Source: Sulfolobus sp. A20
Lineage (GTDB): Archaea; Thermoproteota; Thermoprotei_A; Sulfolobales; Sulfolobaceae
DNA length: 64,000 bases
Assembly (NCBI RefSeq): GCF_001719125.1
Contig: NZ_CP017006.1
Coordinates: forward strand, 1,116,001-1,180,000
Direction: 5' to 3'
Shown here: in pieces, positions 28,788 through 36,743 of the stretch
Position numbering within the stretch: position 1 is the stretch's first letter
Layout: the number at the start of each line of letters is the position of its first letter
Made by a program: the position numbers and the translations under genes
Notes under the pieces: model-generated
Databases searched by the model: none
Seen by the model: only the letters and a program-made list of their open reading frames with translations
Told to the model about the DNA's origin: nothing

Positions 28788-29909
28788 TTATTCCCTACAT
28801 TTATAATTTTCGAAAACGCTATCCCTTATTGTGTATCCTAATCCGGGTCTATCTGGAACAACTAAGTGACCGTTATCTATTTCTATTTGTTCCTTGAAGA
28901 TCTTGTCTCTTAGATCATTCTTCCTTAAATGCATCTCTATCCACTCTGTACCTAATGCTGAAGCTACGTGTAAATTAGCTATTAACGAAATTCCTCCTGC
29001 TGAATAGTGTGGTATTAAAGGATATCCCAGCACTTTAGCCATGTTTCCAATTTTCATCATCTCAGAGATTCCACCAGTCCACATCACATCTGTCTGGACT
29101 ATATCTACTGCTCTTTTTCTCATTATCTCATAAAATTCCCACCGAGTGTATGCAGTTTCATAACCAGCTATAGGAACCTCTAAAGCATCAGCTAATCTAG
29201 CACTTAAATCTAAATAGTCGGTCTGTATAGGCTCCTCGAAGAACCAAATTCCTAATTTCTCCAGCTCTCTTCCCATTTTTAATGCTTCATCAAAAGTGTA
29301 AACGTTGTTAGCGTCTACAGCGATCTTTACATTATCTCCTACAACCTCCCTCACGCTCTTCAATCTCTCAAGGTCTTCCTCCATACTTTTTCCTCCTATC
29401 TTCACTTTGATTCCCTTAAATCCCATTTTCACGTAATACGCTTCCTCATCTTTTAATCTCTCTATATCTTTCTTCTCCGAATAGTATCCACCAGTAATAT
29501 AGGCCTTTACTTTCTTTTTGTAACCCCCTAGCAACTTATAGATGGGCATCTTAGCTTTTTTACCCATAATATCCCATAGTGCTGTGTCAATTCCACTTAT
29601 TCCCGCTATAGCTATTCCTCTTCTCCCAAATCTTAGCGTAGCTTTATACATTAGGTCCCATAAATACTCTATTAACTCCTCGTCTTGACTGATAAGGAGT
29701 GGCTTTAGCGTTTTTTCTATAAGAGTTTTTACTGCGTCTGAGCAACCATAAGCTAAAGACTCACCGTAACCTACATAACCATCTGAAGTTTCAATTTCTG
29801 TTACCACTATTTCCATAGGATGTTCCGCTAATGCTTTTACAGCTAAAGCGTCTCTTTCATCATTTATTCCCTCGTAACATAATTTATATACTCTTATATC
29901 TCTTATCAT
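28788..29909 (-). CDS. araD: D-arabinonate dehydratase-type enolase superfamily enzyme
   Basis: About 373 residues starting MIRDIRVYKL, mandelate racemase subgroup. The Lys motif KVKIGG, metal ligands in VDANN, FFEEP and AGYETAY, and the catalytic His in IPHYSAG are all present. The closest remembered functional match is the S. solfataricus SSO3124 D-arabinonate dehydratase, encoded near galS, but gluconate/galactonate dehydratases are similar. I chose ATG 29909 because the TATA box TTTATAAGG lies 26 bases upstream. A TTG 45 bases earlier contains that box. A TTAACAAA tandem pair lies just upstream of the box. Confidence 0.72.
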   Translation of the reverse strand: MIRDIRVYKLCYEGINDERDALAVKALAEHPMEIVVTEIETSDGYVGYGESLAYGCSDAVKTLIEKTLKPLLISQDEELIEYLWDLMYKATLRFGRRGIAIAGISGIDTALWDIMGKKAKMPIYKLLGGYKKKVKAYITGGYYSEKKDIERLKDEEAYYVKMGFKGIKVKIGGKSMEEDLERLKSVREVVGDNVKIAVDANNVYTFDEALKMGRELEKLGIWFFEEPIQTDYLDLSARLADALEVPIAGYETAYTRWEFYEIMRKRAVDIVQTDVMWTGGISEMMKIGNMAKVLGYPLIPHYSAGGISLIANLHVASALGTEWIEMHLRKNDLRDKIFKEQIEIDNGHLVVPDRPGLGYTIRDSVFENYKCRE

Positions 29910-29931
29910 AATTTTAGTAATTTCATTAAGC

Positions 29932-29963
29932 CTTATAAATGAGAATCTTAACAAATTAACAAA
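29932..29963 (-). promoter_or_regulatory. araD promoter with tandem TTAACAAA upstream
   Basis: The TATA box (minus TTTATAAGG, 29931-29939) is preceded by two tandem 8-bp units written on the plus strand as TTAACAAA at 29948-29955 and 29956-29963. On the minus strand the unit nearest the TATA box reads AATTTGTTAAG, matching 8 of 11 positions of the ARA box AACATGTTAAA described for arabinose genes in Sulfolobus. It may be a weak variant of that site or a different operator. Confidence 0.4.
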
Positions 29964-29975
29964 TAAGTCGTACTT

Positions 29976-30020
29976 ACAAAGTGATGAAAACCTCGCCCTT
30001 TAGGTAGGGGAGGAAGTCAG
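29976..30020 (+). repeat. Solo IS605-type palindrome upstream of araD
   Basis: The 45-bp element runs from ACAAAGTGATGAAAACC to GGAGGAAGTCAG with CTCGCCCTTTAGG between, folding into a hairpin. It lies 67 bp upstream of the araD start in the opposite orientation, mirroring the position of the element upstream of galS. Confidence 0.7.
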
Positions 30021-30247
30021 ATATAAATTAAGTTCCAATACTTCATCCTTCTTGCTTCTATAATACCTTGAATATAAATTGCTCTTCAGATATGGGTAAT
30101 AGTAATCTTATAACGTTAAATGTCTTATCGAGAGGATAAACCAATCATGACTTAATACTTTTGATTTTATAAAAATAAGAAATTCATGCAATTTAGTTAT
30201 TCAAGCCCAAATTAGCTTTTATTCCTTTTCTAACCAGTCTGTTTATT

Positions 30248-30433
30248 ACAAAGTGAGGAAAGCCTCGCAGAGTAGCAATGGCAAAGAGTCTAAAAAATCA
30301 ATTCTACACGCACATGGGAAGGGTTGTCTGAGCTTTTTAACTGCCCCTCATATGAGAGATGTATTCCTGAATCGAAGAGAGAAACTAATAAGACGCCATA
30401 TTGGAACCCTCCTCTTTTAGGGAATAGAGGAAA
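30248..30433 (+). mobile_element. tnpB-less IS605-type element (copy B)
   Basis: Left end ACAAAGTGAGGAAAGCC at 30248, then the same internal blocks as copy A (GCAGAGTAG, TTTTTAACTGCCCCTCATAT, ACTAATAAGACGCC). The right end is degenerate (GAGGAAACTGA). It is followed at once by another element in the opposite orientation at 30434. Near-identity with copy A over about 160 bases suggests recent mobility or gene conversion. Confidence 0.72.
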
Positions 30434-30479
30434 CTGACCTCCTCCTCGCCCTAAAGGACGAGGCTCGTCTTTCCTTTGT
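30434..30479 (-). repeat. Solo IS605-type palindrome abutting copy B
   Basis: A 46-bp inverted-orientation element (ctgacctcctcctcgcc to gtctttcctttgt) carrying the palindromic core CCTAAAGGACGAGG. It directly follows copy B tail to tail, making a compound remnant. Confidence 0.6.
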
Positions 30480-30546
30480 CAGATATGTCTCTTAGTACCA
30501 GCCCCTAAAGACTATTGCTTATTAACTTCTCATTTAAATTTATTAT

Positions 30547-30993
30547 GTGATTGAAGTAAGAACGCATACTGCTCTCCACGTTGTCAAAGGAGCTGTCAGA
30601 AAGGTTTTAGGGGCTAAATGGACAGCTAGTGTATACGTTAAGGATAATCATGGTAGGTTGACAGTCAAATTTGAGAGAAAGCCTACTGAAGAGGAAATTA
30701 GAGAAATCTTCAAATTAGCAAATGAGAAGGTTAAAGAGAACGTTCAGATATTAGTTGAAGTACTATCTAGGCAAGATGCTGAAAAGAAGTATGGGGATGA
30801 GATTTACGACCTTTTCCCTATACCTAATGAGGTGAAGGAATTATATATTGTCGTCATACCTTCTTGGAACATCAATGCTTGTAATAAAAACCATACTAAA
30901 ACTACAGGAGAGATAGGCGAAATAATAGAAGATCATTGGAGATACAGAAATTCAAAGATGTTGCTTGAGATAGCATTTAATCTAAAGGTCTAA
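30547..30993 (+). CDS. alaX: Alanyl-tRNA editing protein AlaX
   Basis: The 148-residue free-standing editing domain carries Zn ligands at His7 and His11 (HTALH) and at Cys112 and His116 (CNKNH), followed by TGEIG. It deacylates Ser/Gly-tRNA-Ala in trans, complementing the editing site of alanyl-tRNA synthetase. The short length without a C-terminal extension matches AlaX-S. GTG start. No partner nearby. Confidence 0.86.
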   Translation: MIEVRTHTALHVVKGAVRKVLGAKWTASVYVKDNHGRLTVKFERKPTEEEIREIFKLANEKVKENVQILVEVLSRQDAEKKYGDEIYDLFPIPNEVKELYIVVIPSWNINACNKNHTKTTGEIGEIIEDHWRYRNSKMLLEIAFNLKV

Positions 30994-31268
30994 TAGCTCA
31001 ATTATCATTTTTATTAATAGCTTTAAAAATTTTAATTGAATATATCTAATAATTTCAGAAGGCTTTTCTACCTTCTAGCACTTACTTTGACCCTAGAACA
31101 TTAAAAATATCTTATGCTGAGATCTTTTAACTGTATCATTTTCTAGTAAGGCATTTACTGTTTTTCTCTAAGCTATCTAGCTATATATGTTTGAATAATA
31201 ATTTTATTACCTTAATATAATGAAAAGTAAATAAATGGAATTTAATGATTAAAATTATCTTCGTTATT
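30994..31268. other. AT-rich intergenic region
   Basis: No gene, repeat or regulatory pattern that I could support between the AlaX gene and the convergent gene. Confidence 0.4.
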
Positions 31269-31814
31269 TTAAATGTTCCTTCCAGCTAGGTAATTCCTTA
31301 TGAAAGTCTTAATATCCTTAATCTTCCTTAATGACTTAAACTTCTTTACAAGGTCTTGTAAATCATTTTTATCCCTTGAACTTAACTTATCGTATATTCC
31401 AAGAGCCTCCCTAAAACTTATGTCGGTTAAATAGTATTCATTCTTCTTCAAGACTAAGCCTTTTTTCCTTATAACCTCTAAATGGTCATTTATCCTAGGA
31501 CTAAATATGAAGTACCTCTTATTCCATCTTATTTGAAATAATGGGTCTTGAACCTTAAACCCTTTGTTAGATAGTAAGTCATACACTAGGAAGGAAAGTG
31601 AGAAAAGTCTTGTTTTGTCGATACTTTTTCCATTTAAATATATTGTAAAGAATATGAGCGAATCTAATGTTACATCGTAGTTTATTTCCCCAACTTTGCA
31701 AAGTTTCTCTGCATCGGATTCTATATACTTAAGTAAATAGTATGACGAGAGCCAGGAATTATATACCTCTATCTCCTCTATTGCCTCTTTTATTAGTTGT
31801 CTTATCCTATTCAC
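31269..31814 (-). CDS. Uncharacterised protein in the GH15 operon
   Basis: The 181-residue soluble protein is mostly helical, with a hydrophobic central part and basic C-terminal helices. No known family recognised. It overlaps the end of the GH15 gene by four bases, so the two are co-translated. A regulatory or substrate-linked role with the glycoside hydrolase is possible. The C-terminal third looks like a wHTH-like helix set but is not conclusive. Confidence 0.6.
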   Translation of the reverse strand: MNRIRQLIKEAIEEIEVYNSWLSSYYLLKYIESDAEKLCKVGEINYDVTLDSLIFFTIYLNGKSIDKTRLFSLSFLVYDLLSNKGFKVQDPLFQIRWNKRYFIFSPRINDHLEVIRKKGLVLKKNEYYLTDISFREALGIYDKLSSRDKNDLQDLVKKFKSLRKIKDIKTFIRNYLAGRNI

Positions 31815-33559
31815 ATTCTCTCCTCCAATTCAAGTATAGCCATAACTAGACCAGCGTGGGGAAAAGCTTGAGGGAAGTTACCTCTTGGCTTACAAGTATT
31901 AGCCTCAAGATGTTCAGCTAATAAGTATGAAGTGGTGGAACAGTTAATCAATTTCTCTATAACTCTCTTAGCCTTTTCAAGTTGATTTAGTCTTATATAA
32001 ACTCTTGCTAACCAGGTGGAAACTAGAGTAAACGGATTCTTAACGTTACCTAGGAAATCATTCTTATACCTTAATAGTAGCCCTTCACTTACTGTTAATT
32101 CTTTCTCAATTGCGCTTAGCGTATTTAAGAATCTGCGATCATTAGGGTCTATGAAACCGTATAGAGGAAGAGTTAACAAAGCAGAATCGACGTCATCACT
32201 TCCATAATGTCTCGTGAAATATCCTAATTTTTGATTATAACCATTTTCTAAGATATCTTTCCTTATTTCTTCAGCTATACTTCTCCACTCCTCCGCCTCA
32301 TTATTATAATTTAATTCCTTAGCCAACTTACTAGCCCTATCCATGGCTACCCAATTCATAACCTTAGTATGGGTAAAATGTTCCTCGACTCCTCTCTGTT
32401 CCCACAGATCAGTGCTCTTCATCTTCCAACTCTTCTTGGTCCATTCAGCTATTGCTTCTATTGCCCACCAGTTTTCATAAATGTATTGTATGTCATGATT
32501 TTCTTTGAAGTACTCATATAAAGCGTTCATATAAGTACCTTCAACATCCATTTGTATCTGCATGTAAGCTGCGTTTCCTACTCTCACTGGGAAAGAGCCT
32601 TCATGCCCCTCAAGCCAATCTAGTATCTCTTCGGCAGGAGGAGCAGTACCATCTACGGTGTAAAGTGGATGGTCAAAGCTTTTAGATGATGGATCTATCA
32701 TAGATGTTAAGAAGCTAATAATATCTCTAGCCTTAACCAGTAAGCTTGCCTTTATTAATGCTTCAGCTGAATAAGAAGCGTCCCTAACCCATACATACCT
32801 ATAATCCCAATTTCTGGACCCCCCTACAATTTCTGGTAAAGACGTGGTAGGAGATGCGATAATACCACCTGAGGGTTCATAAATTAGTCCCAATAGTACC
32901 AACAAGGATCTATAATAGGCTTCTTTATATACGCTTACCTTTTTAGCTCTCTCTACTCTCCTCTCCCAATATCTTATCGCCTTTTTTAATGCCTCATACG
33001 GTTCCGAGTAAACGAACCCCTTATTGCTGAATAGACCGTACCTCAGATCTTTAGAATATAATAAATATACATATCCCTTACCTTTCTTTAGGACGAATTC
33101 TGTGTTATCCAATTTTTCATGTTCTCCTCCTATTAATATTTCAATACCCTCCTTACTTTTAGGATTTTTGAAAATTATTCCTCTCTTAGCTTTTATTATA
33201 GATGGAGAAATTAATCCATACTCAAAGAAAGGTTTAACCTCGAGCTTCATATCAATTTCCGAATCATATATCCTTATTATACCTGATAAAGAAAGGGGTA
33301 AGAAGTCTATTACTTCTGCTTTCCCTTTATTAGTTTTGAAAACAGTTCTTAGAATTAACGTATTTCCAAAGTAGTCTTCAAATTCTATTTCATAGTTATC
33401 GATGGGCTTAATTGAAAAATATCCACCTCTCTCTTCGTCTAACATTCTAGTAAAGATTGATGGAGAATCAAATCTGGGTAAAGGTAGCCATTCAACACTA
33501 CCTTCTTTTATTAGGGCTGACGTTATTCCGTTGGAGAGAAATTCGTAATACTTTATCAC
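31811..33559 (-). CDS. GH15 glycoside hydrolase (glucoamylase or trehalase)
   Basis: The 582-residue enzyme has an N-terminal beta-sandwich then the (alpha/alpha)6 barrel. Marks of GH15 are GGSRNWDYRYVWVRDASYSAEAL, the catalytic Glu region WLEGHEGSFPVRVGNAA, QIQMDVEG, and WVAMDRASKLA. Related Sulfolobus enzymes cleave maltooligosaccharides or trehalose. Lack of a signal peptide and the presence of TreT elsewhere in the window make intracellular trehalose or glycogen plausible substrates. It shares a four-base overlap with a downstream unknown protein. Confidence 0.85.
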   Translation of the reverse strand: MIKYYEFLSNGITSALIKEGSVEWLPLPRFDSPSIFTRMLDEERGGYFSIKPIDNYEIEFEDYFGNTLILRTVFKTNKGKAEVIDFLPLSLSGIIRIYDSEIDMKLEVKPFFEYGLISPSIIKAKRGIIFKNPKSKEGIEILIGGEHEKLDNTEFVLKKGKGYVYLLYSKDLRYGLFSNKGFVYSEPYEALKKAIRYWERRVERAKKVSVYKEAYYRSLLVLLGLIYEPSGGIIASPTTSLPEIVGGSRNWDYRYVWVRDASYSAEALIKASLLVKARDIISFLTSMIDPSSKSFDHPLYTVDGTAPPAEEILDWLEGHEGSFPVRVGNAAYMQIQMDVEGTYMNALYEYFKENHDIQYIYENWWAIEAIAEWTKKSWKMKSTDLWEQRGVEEHFTHTKVMNWVAMDRASKLAKELNYNNEAEEWRSIAEEIRKDILENGYNQKLGYFTRHYGSDDVDSALLTLPLYGFIDPNDRRFLNTLSAIEKELTVSEGLLLRYKNDFLGNVKNPFTLVSTWLARVYIRLNQLEKAKRVIEKLINCSTTSYLLAEHLEANTCKPRGNFPQAFPHAGLVMAILELEERM

Positions 33560-33834
33560 AAATAGTAAGAAGAGAGATTCACCTTAAAATGTTATCCAAT
33601 TATAATGAATTTCGAAAGACATAGTAAATGATAATAAGTTGTTCAATCACAAATGAAAAAGGAACACCCTTGACATTTATAACGGGAAGAAAATTAAGCA
33701 TATTCTTTAACAATCTTCATCAAATAAGAATAAACCTTTTATCACTCCTCGTTGTTTAGTATAACTTTGAAAAGAAGGTAAATTTGGCATCGAATTCATA
33801 ATCGCTTAAATAAATAAGAAACATAAGTAATACA
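33560..33834. other. Divergent intergenic region
   Basis: No gene found. AT-rich with several T-rich and A-rich tracts that could hold the two divergent promoters. Confidence 0.4.
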
Positions 33835-34422
33835 ATGTATGCCTTTGATATATACGGTACATTATTTGATGTTGATAATATACAAATATTTAGGAATAAT
33901 CAACAATTAATTTCGGAGTGGAGAAGAAAGCAATTAGAGTACACTTGGCTTACTACAATGATGGGAAAATATGAGAGTTTTTGGGATATAACAAAAAAGG
34001 CGTTAATGTATATTATGAAGAAATACGGACTATCTATAAACATAGATGAGGCTATGAAGGCGTGGCTAAAGTTAAAGCCTTTTGACGATGCAATAGAGGC
34101 TTTACCCAAGATAAAAGATAAGAAGGTAGCGCTAACAAACGGTGATGAGTGGATGGTAAGAGAACTATTAACAAATTCTGGTTTAATAAATTACTTTGAT
34201 GAGATTATTTCTTGCGAGAGAGTTAAAAAGTATAAACCAGCTAAGGAAGTATATGAACTAGTAAAAGGGGCAATATTCATATCCTCAAATCCATGGGATA
34301 TTGCTGGAGCTCATAACGCAGGACTAGAAACAATATATTTGAATAGGTATGGATTGAATTTTGAGGAGATAGATATAGGAGGTAAAATAAGGTTAATAAA
34401 GACCTTAAGGGAACTCCTATGA
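33835..34422 (+). CDS. HAD-superfamily hydrolase, haloacid dehalogenase type
   Basis: 195 residues. Motif I is AFDIYGTLFD, with Asp5 and Tyr two residues on. This is the DxYGT pattern of haloacid dehalogenases rather than DxDGT phosphatases. Motif II is ALTNGDEW, motif III Lys in KKYKPAKEVY, motif IV FISSNPWDIAGAHNAG. Likely substrates are 2-haloacids or small phosphates. Physiological role unclear. Confidence 0.83.
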   Translation: MYAFDIYGTLFDVDNIQIFRNNQQLISEWRRKQLEYTWLTTMMGKYESFWDITKKALMYIMKKYGLSINIDEAMKAWLKLKPFDDAIEALPKIKDKKVALTNGDEWMVRELLTNSGLINYFDEIISCERVKKYKPAKEVYELVKGAIFISSNPWDIAGAHNAGLETIYLNRYGLNFEEIDIGGKIRLIKTLRELL

Positions 34423-34471
34423 TTGTTAAATCTTTCTTAGCTAAGGAAAAATATTAGGATTAGGAACTTGC

Positions 34472-34619
34472 CTGACTTCCTTCCCCTTAGGGAATTTCCC
34501 TCATCAATTCTCATTTGAGTGGAGGTCTAGAGGCTCAGAGAACTCCTTCCTTCAGCATATAGAATTAGCTTTAAATACTTTTATCCCCGCCCTAAAGGGC
34601 AAAGCTTTCCTCACTTTGT
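34472..34619 (-). mobile_element. tnpB-less IS605-type element (148 bp) with intact ends
   Basis: Minus-oriented. The left end, read on the minus strand, is ACAAAGTGAGGAAAGC near 34619, then GGCGGGGATAAAAGTATTTAAA (TATA-like) near 34580. The right end is AGGGGAAGGAAGTCAG at 34472. Conserved blocks CTCTGAGCC, ATGAGAATTGATGAGGGAAA lie between. The layout (left-end TATA, scaffold blocks, right end) is that of a mini element able to produce a short RNA, but no tnpB is present. Confidence 0.7.
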
Positions 34620-34710
34620 AAGTGATTACTTTATACTACCTTTAAAGTATTATTCTGTATCTATTATATATAAATCCAAAAACTTATCAATTCATATGAT
34701 AATAAGGTAT

Positions 34711-35469
34711 TCATGACGGCATTCCAAGGTATGTTAATATGCTCTCTAACGAGTAAGTTACAGCTATTCCTATAAATAGCCAAGTCCAGAACTTACTTCT
34801 AAATCCTCCCAATAATGAGGCTGATGTTATATTTACCTTGATCATTACGAATACGAGGGAGGCAGATGCTATAACATTTAAAACGGCTAGGAATAATTCA
34901 TTCGCAATTCCTATGTAGTAAACTGAAGCACCGAGTGTAGTAGGTAGGCCAGCTATCATTGATAATGCTATTAAACTTTTCAACTTCATAACCTTTTTAT
35001 ACATCATGGTTGGGGAGGATATTGCTATTCCTTCAGTGGCGTTATGAAAGGCAAAACCAATAGTGAAGGCTAAAGCTGATGAAACGGAACCAGATAGTAG
35101 AGCAGCTGCGATAGCAAAACCTTCCCCTATGTTATGAATACCTAAGCCGGAAGCGATCACAATTGGAACACTGGAAACATCCTCCTTTTTCTCCATGTAA
35201 CTTAAAATAATCCAAGTTCCAAATAAACCAAATGATGTAAGTACTATTCCTATAATAAAATCGAAATAATCTTTAGAAGTTAAGAAGTTAGTAACTATTT
35301 CCTCAGCAGTTGATCCAGTATCTAAGGCTAAATAGGAGAGTATACCTCCGGTAAAAGCGCCTAGATATCCCATAACTACCTTGTTTGGTCTCAATTTAGA
35401 TATTAGTATTGACCCTAAAGCAACAGTAGACCCTGCAATAATTCCTAAGATAACTGGGAAAAGATTCAT
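34711..35469 (-). CDS. ZIP-family metal transporter
   Basis: About 252 residues, eight membrane helices, with the two metal-binding motifs HNIGEGFAIAAAL and HNATEGIAISSP, typical of ZIP (ZupT-like) transporters moving Zn2+, Fe2+ or Mn2+ into the cytosol. I start at the ATG at 35469 (MNLFPVILG), because the ORF start 75 bases further up adds a basic 25-residue stretch and a TATA-like TTTTTAAGTC lies in that stretch. The loop between helices 3 and 4 is short and lacks the usual His-rich tract. Confidence 0.85.
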   Translation of the reverse strand: MNLFPVILGIIAGSTVALGSILISKLRPNKVVMGYLGAFTGGILSYLALDTGSTAEEIVTNFLTSKDYFDFIIGIVLTSFGLFGTWIILSYMEKKEDVSSVPIVIASGLGIHNIGEGFAIAAALLSGSVSSALAFTIGFAFHNATEGIAISSPTMMYKKVMKLKSLIALSMIAGLPTTLGASVYYIGIANELFLAVLNVIASASLVFVMIKVNITSASLLGGFRSKFWTWLFIGIAVTYSLESILTYLGMPS

Positions 35470-35759
35470 TTCTTTTCGCCTTGTCGTAATTGTAAAAAGT
35501 GACTTAAAAACCTTTCTCTTATAAATAAGGGATTTTTGAATCATAATGACAAAATCATAACATAGTCCACGCTGTAAACTACGTCTTTCTTTAAATCGTT
35601 AAATTTTCGTGCCTCGATGTAGGATAAAATCTACTTCATTATGTTTATACAAAGAAAATATAACTGAATTTTAAAATTATGTATTATTCTATTCGTGTTT
35701 TTATCACATAGGAATAAAATTTGGACTTATACCAAAAAATGTTCTAAATTAAATGTTAC
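35470..35759. other. Intergenic region between ZIP and FAH genes
   Basis: Contains the ZIP promoter near the ATG at 35469 and otherwise no supported gene. A start-less 29-codon minus-strand stretch at about 35545-35640 (ending VDYVMILSL) may be a gene relic. It is too short to judge. Confidence 0.35.
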
Positions 35760-36692
35760 TTAACTGATTGATTGTTTTTCTTCATCTATCATGAAATTTC
35801 TGAGTACTCCAATACTGCTTATTTCAGCCTCAACTACATCACCGTGTTTTAAATATTTTCCCATAACATGTCCTACACCCGAGGGTGTACCGGTTGAAAT
35901 TATATCTCCAGGCTTTATGGTTATCCCATTAGTTACATATTCTATTATCTCATCTATCTTAAATATCATTTCTTCCGCATAAGCTTGTTGTCTAATTTCT
36001 CCGTTAACCTTTAGAGTTAGCTTAGAATTGTAAATGTTATCCATTTCATCTCTTGTGACAATCCATGGACCTAATGGGCACGCAGTGTCCATTCCTTTTC
36101 CGTGAACCCATCTCATACCATAAGGGTTCTCTGATGGAAATTGTTTATCCCTAAAACTTATGTCATTTAATATCGTATAACCGAAAATATATTTCATAGC
36201 ATCGCTTTTATTCACGTATTTACCTTTTTTACCTATTATTACTGCCAGTTCTATTTCGTAATCAACCTTTTGGGATGCTTTTGGAATTAAGACTTGTTGG
36301 TTATGACCGACTAATGTGTTATTAAATTTTGTAAATAAGTAAGGCTCCTTTGGAGGGCTATGGTTGGTCTCCTTTCCATGAGCCCTATAGTTCACAGCCA
36401 AAAGGAGTATCTTTTCTGGGTTAGTTATAGGAGGATAATAAATTATTGAATTTGGATCATATTCTGCAACTGATTTATTATTAATTTTATCAAAACTGTT
36501 TAACGTTAATTTGATTAATTCTAATGCTCCTTCTCCACCTTCTATCAAATCTTTCGTATCATAAAACCAATTTGGGGGATTAGCATCAAAAGTTAACTCG
36601 TATGCCTTAACTAAGTCGATGATTTTACCGTTTCTATACACCCCAACTCTCTTATACTCACCTTTAGACGGAGAAAACAATAATAACTTCAT
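35760..36692 (-). CDS. Fumarylacetoacetate hydrolase (FAH) superfamily protein
   Basis: The 310-residue protein has the FAH superfamily fold with metal ligands Glu146 and Glu148 ([10 protein letters not shown]) and Asp177 (ILNDISFRD). The C-terminal [15 protein letters not shown] is also diagnostic. Members hydrolyse C-C bonds or dehydrate 2-keto-3-deoxy acids, so a link to sugar acids from the araD pathway is conceivable. The length fits a full N-terminal plus catalytic domain. Substrate not assigned. Confidence 0.84.
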   Translation of the reverse strand: MKLLLFSPSKGEYKRVGVYRNGKIIDLVKAYELTFDANPPNWFYDTKDLIEGGEGALELIKLTLNSFDKINNKSVAEYDPNSIIYYPPITNPEKILLLAVNYRAHGKETNHSPPKEPYLFTKFNNTLVGHNQQVLIPKASQKVDYEIELAVIIGKKGKYVNKSDAMKYIFGYTILNDISFRDKQFPSENPYGMRWVHGKGMDTACPLGPWIVTRDEMDNIYNSKLTLKVNGEIRQQAYAEEMIFKIDEIIEYVTNGITIKPGDIISTGTPSGVGHVMGKYLKHGDVVEAEISSIGVLRNFMIDEEKQSIS

Positions 36693-36743
36693 AAGTATCC
36701 TTAGCTTATAGTTTTATATAAATCATGTTATATATTCCTATTA

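Noticed and set aside
35760-36692. 2-keto-3-deoxyarabinonate dehydratase identity (KdaD) for the FAH-family gene
   Set aside because: Tempting because araD is nearby, but the sequence as I recall KdaD differs markedly, so only the superfamily is claimed.
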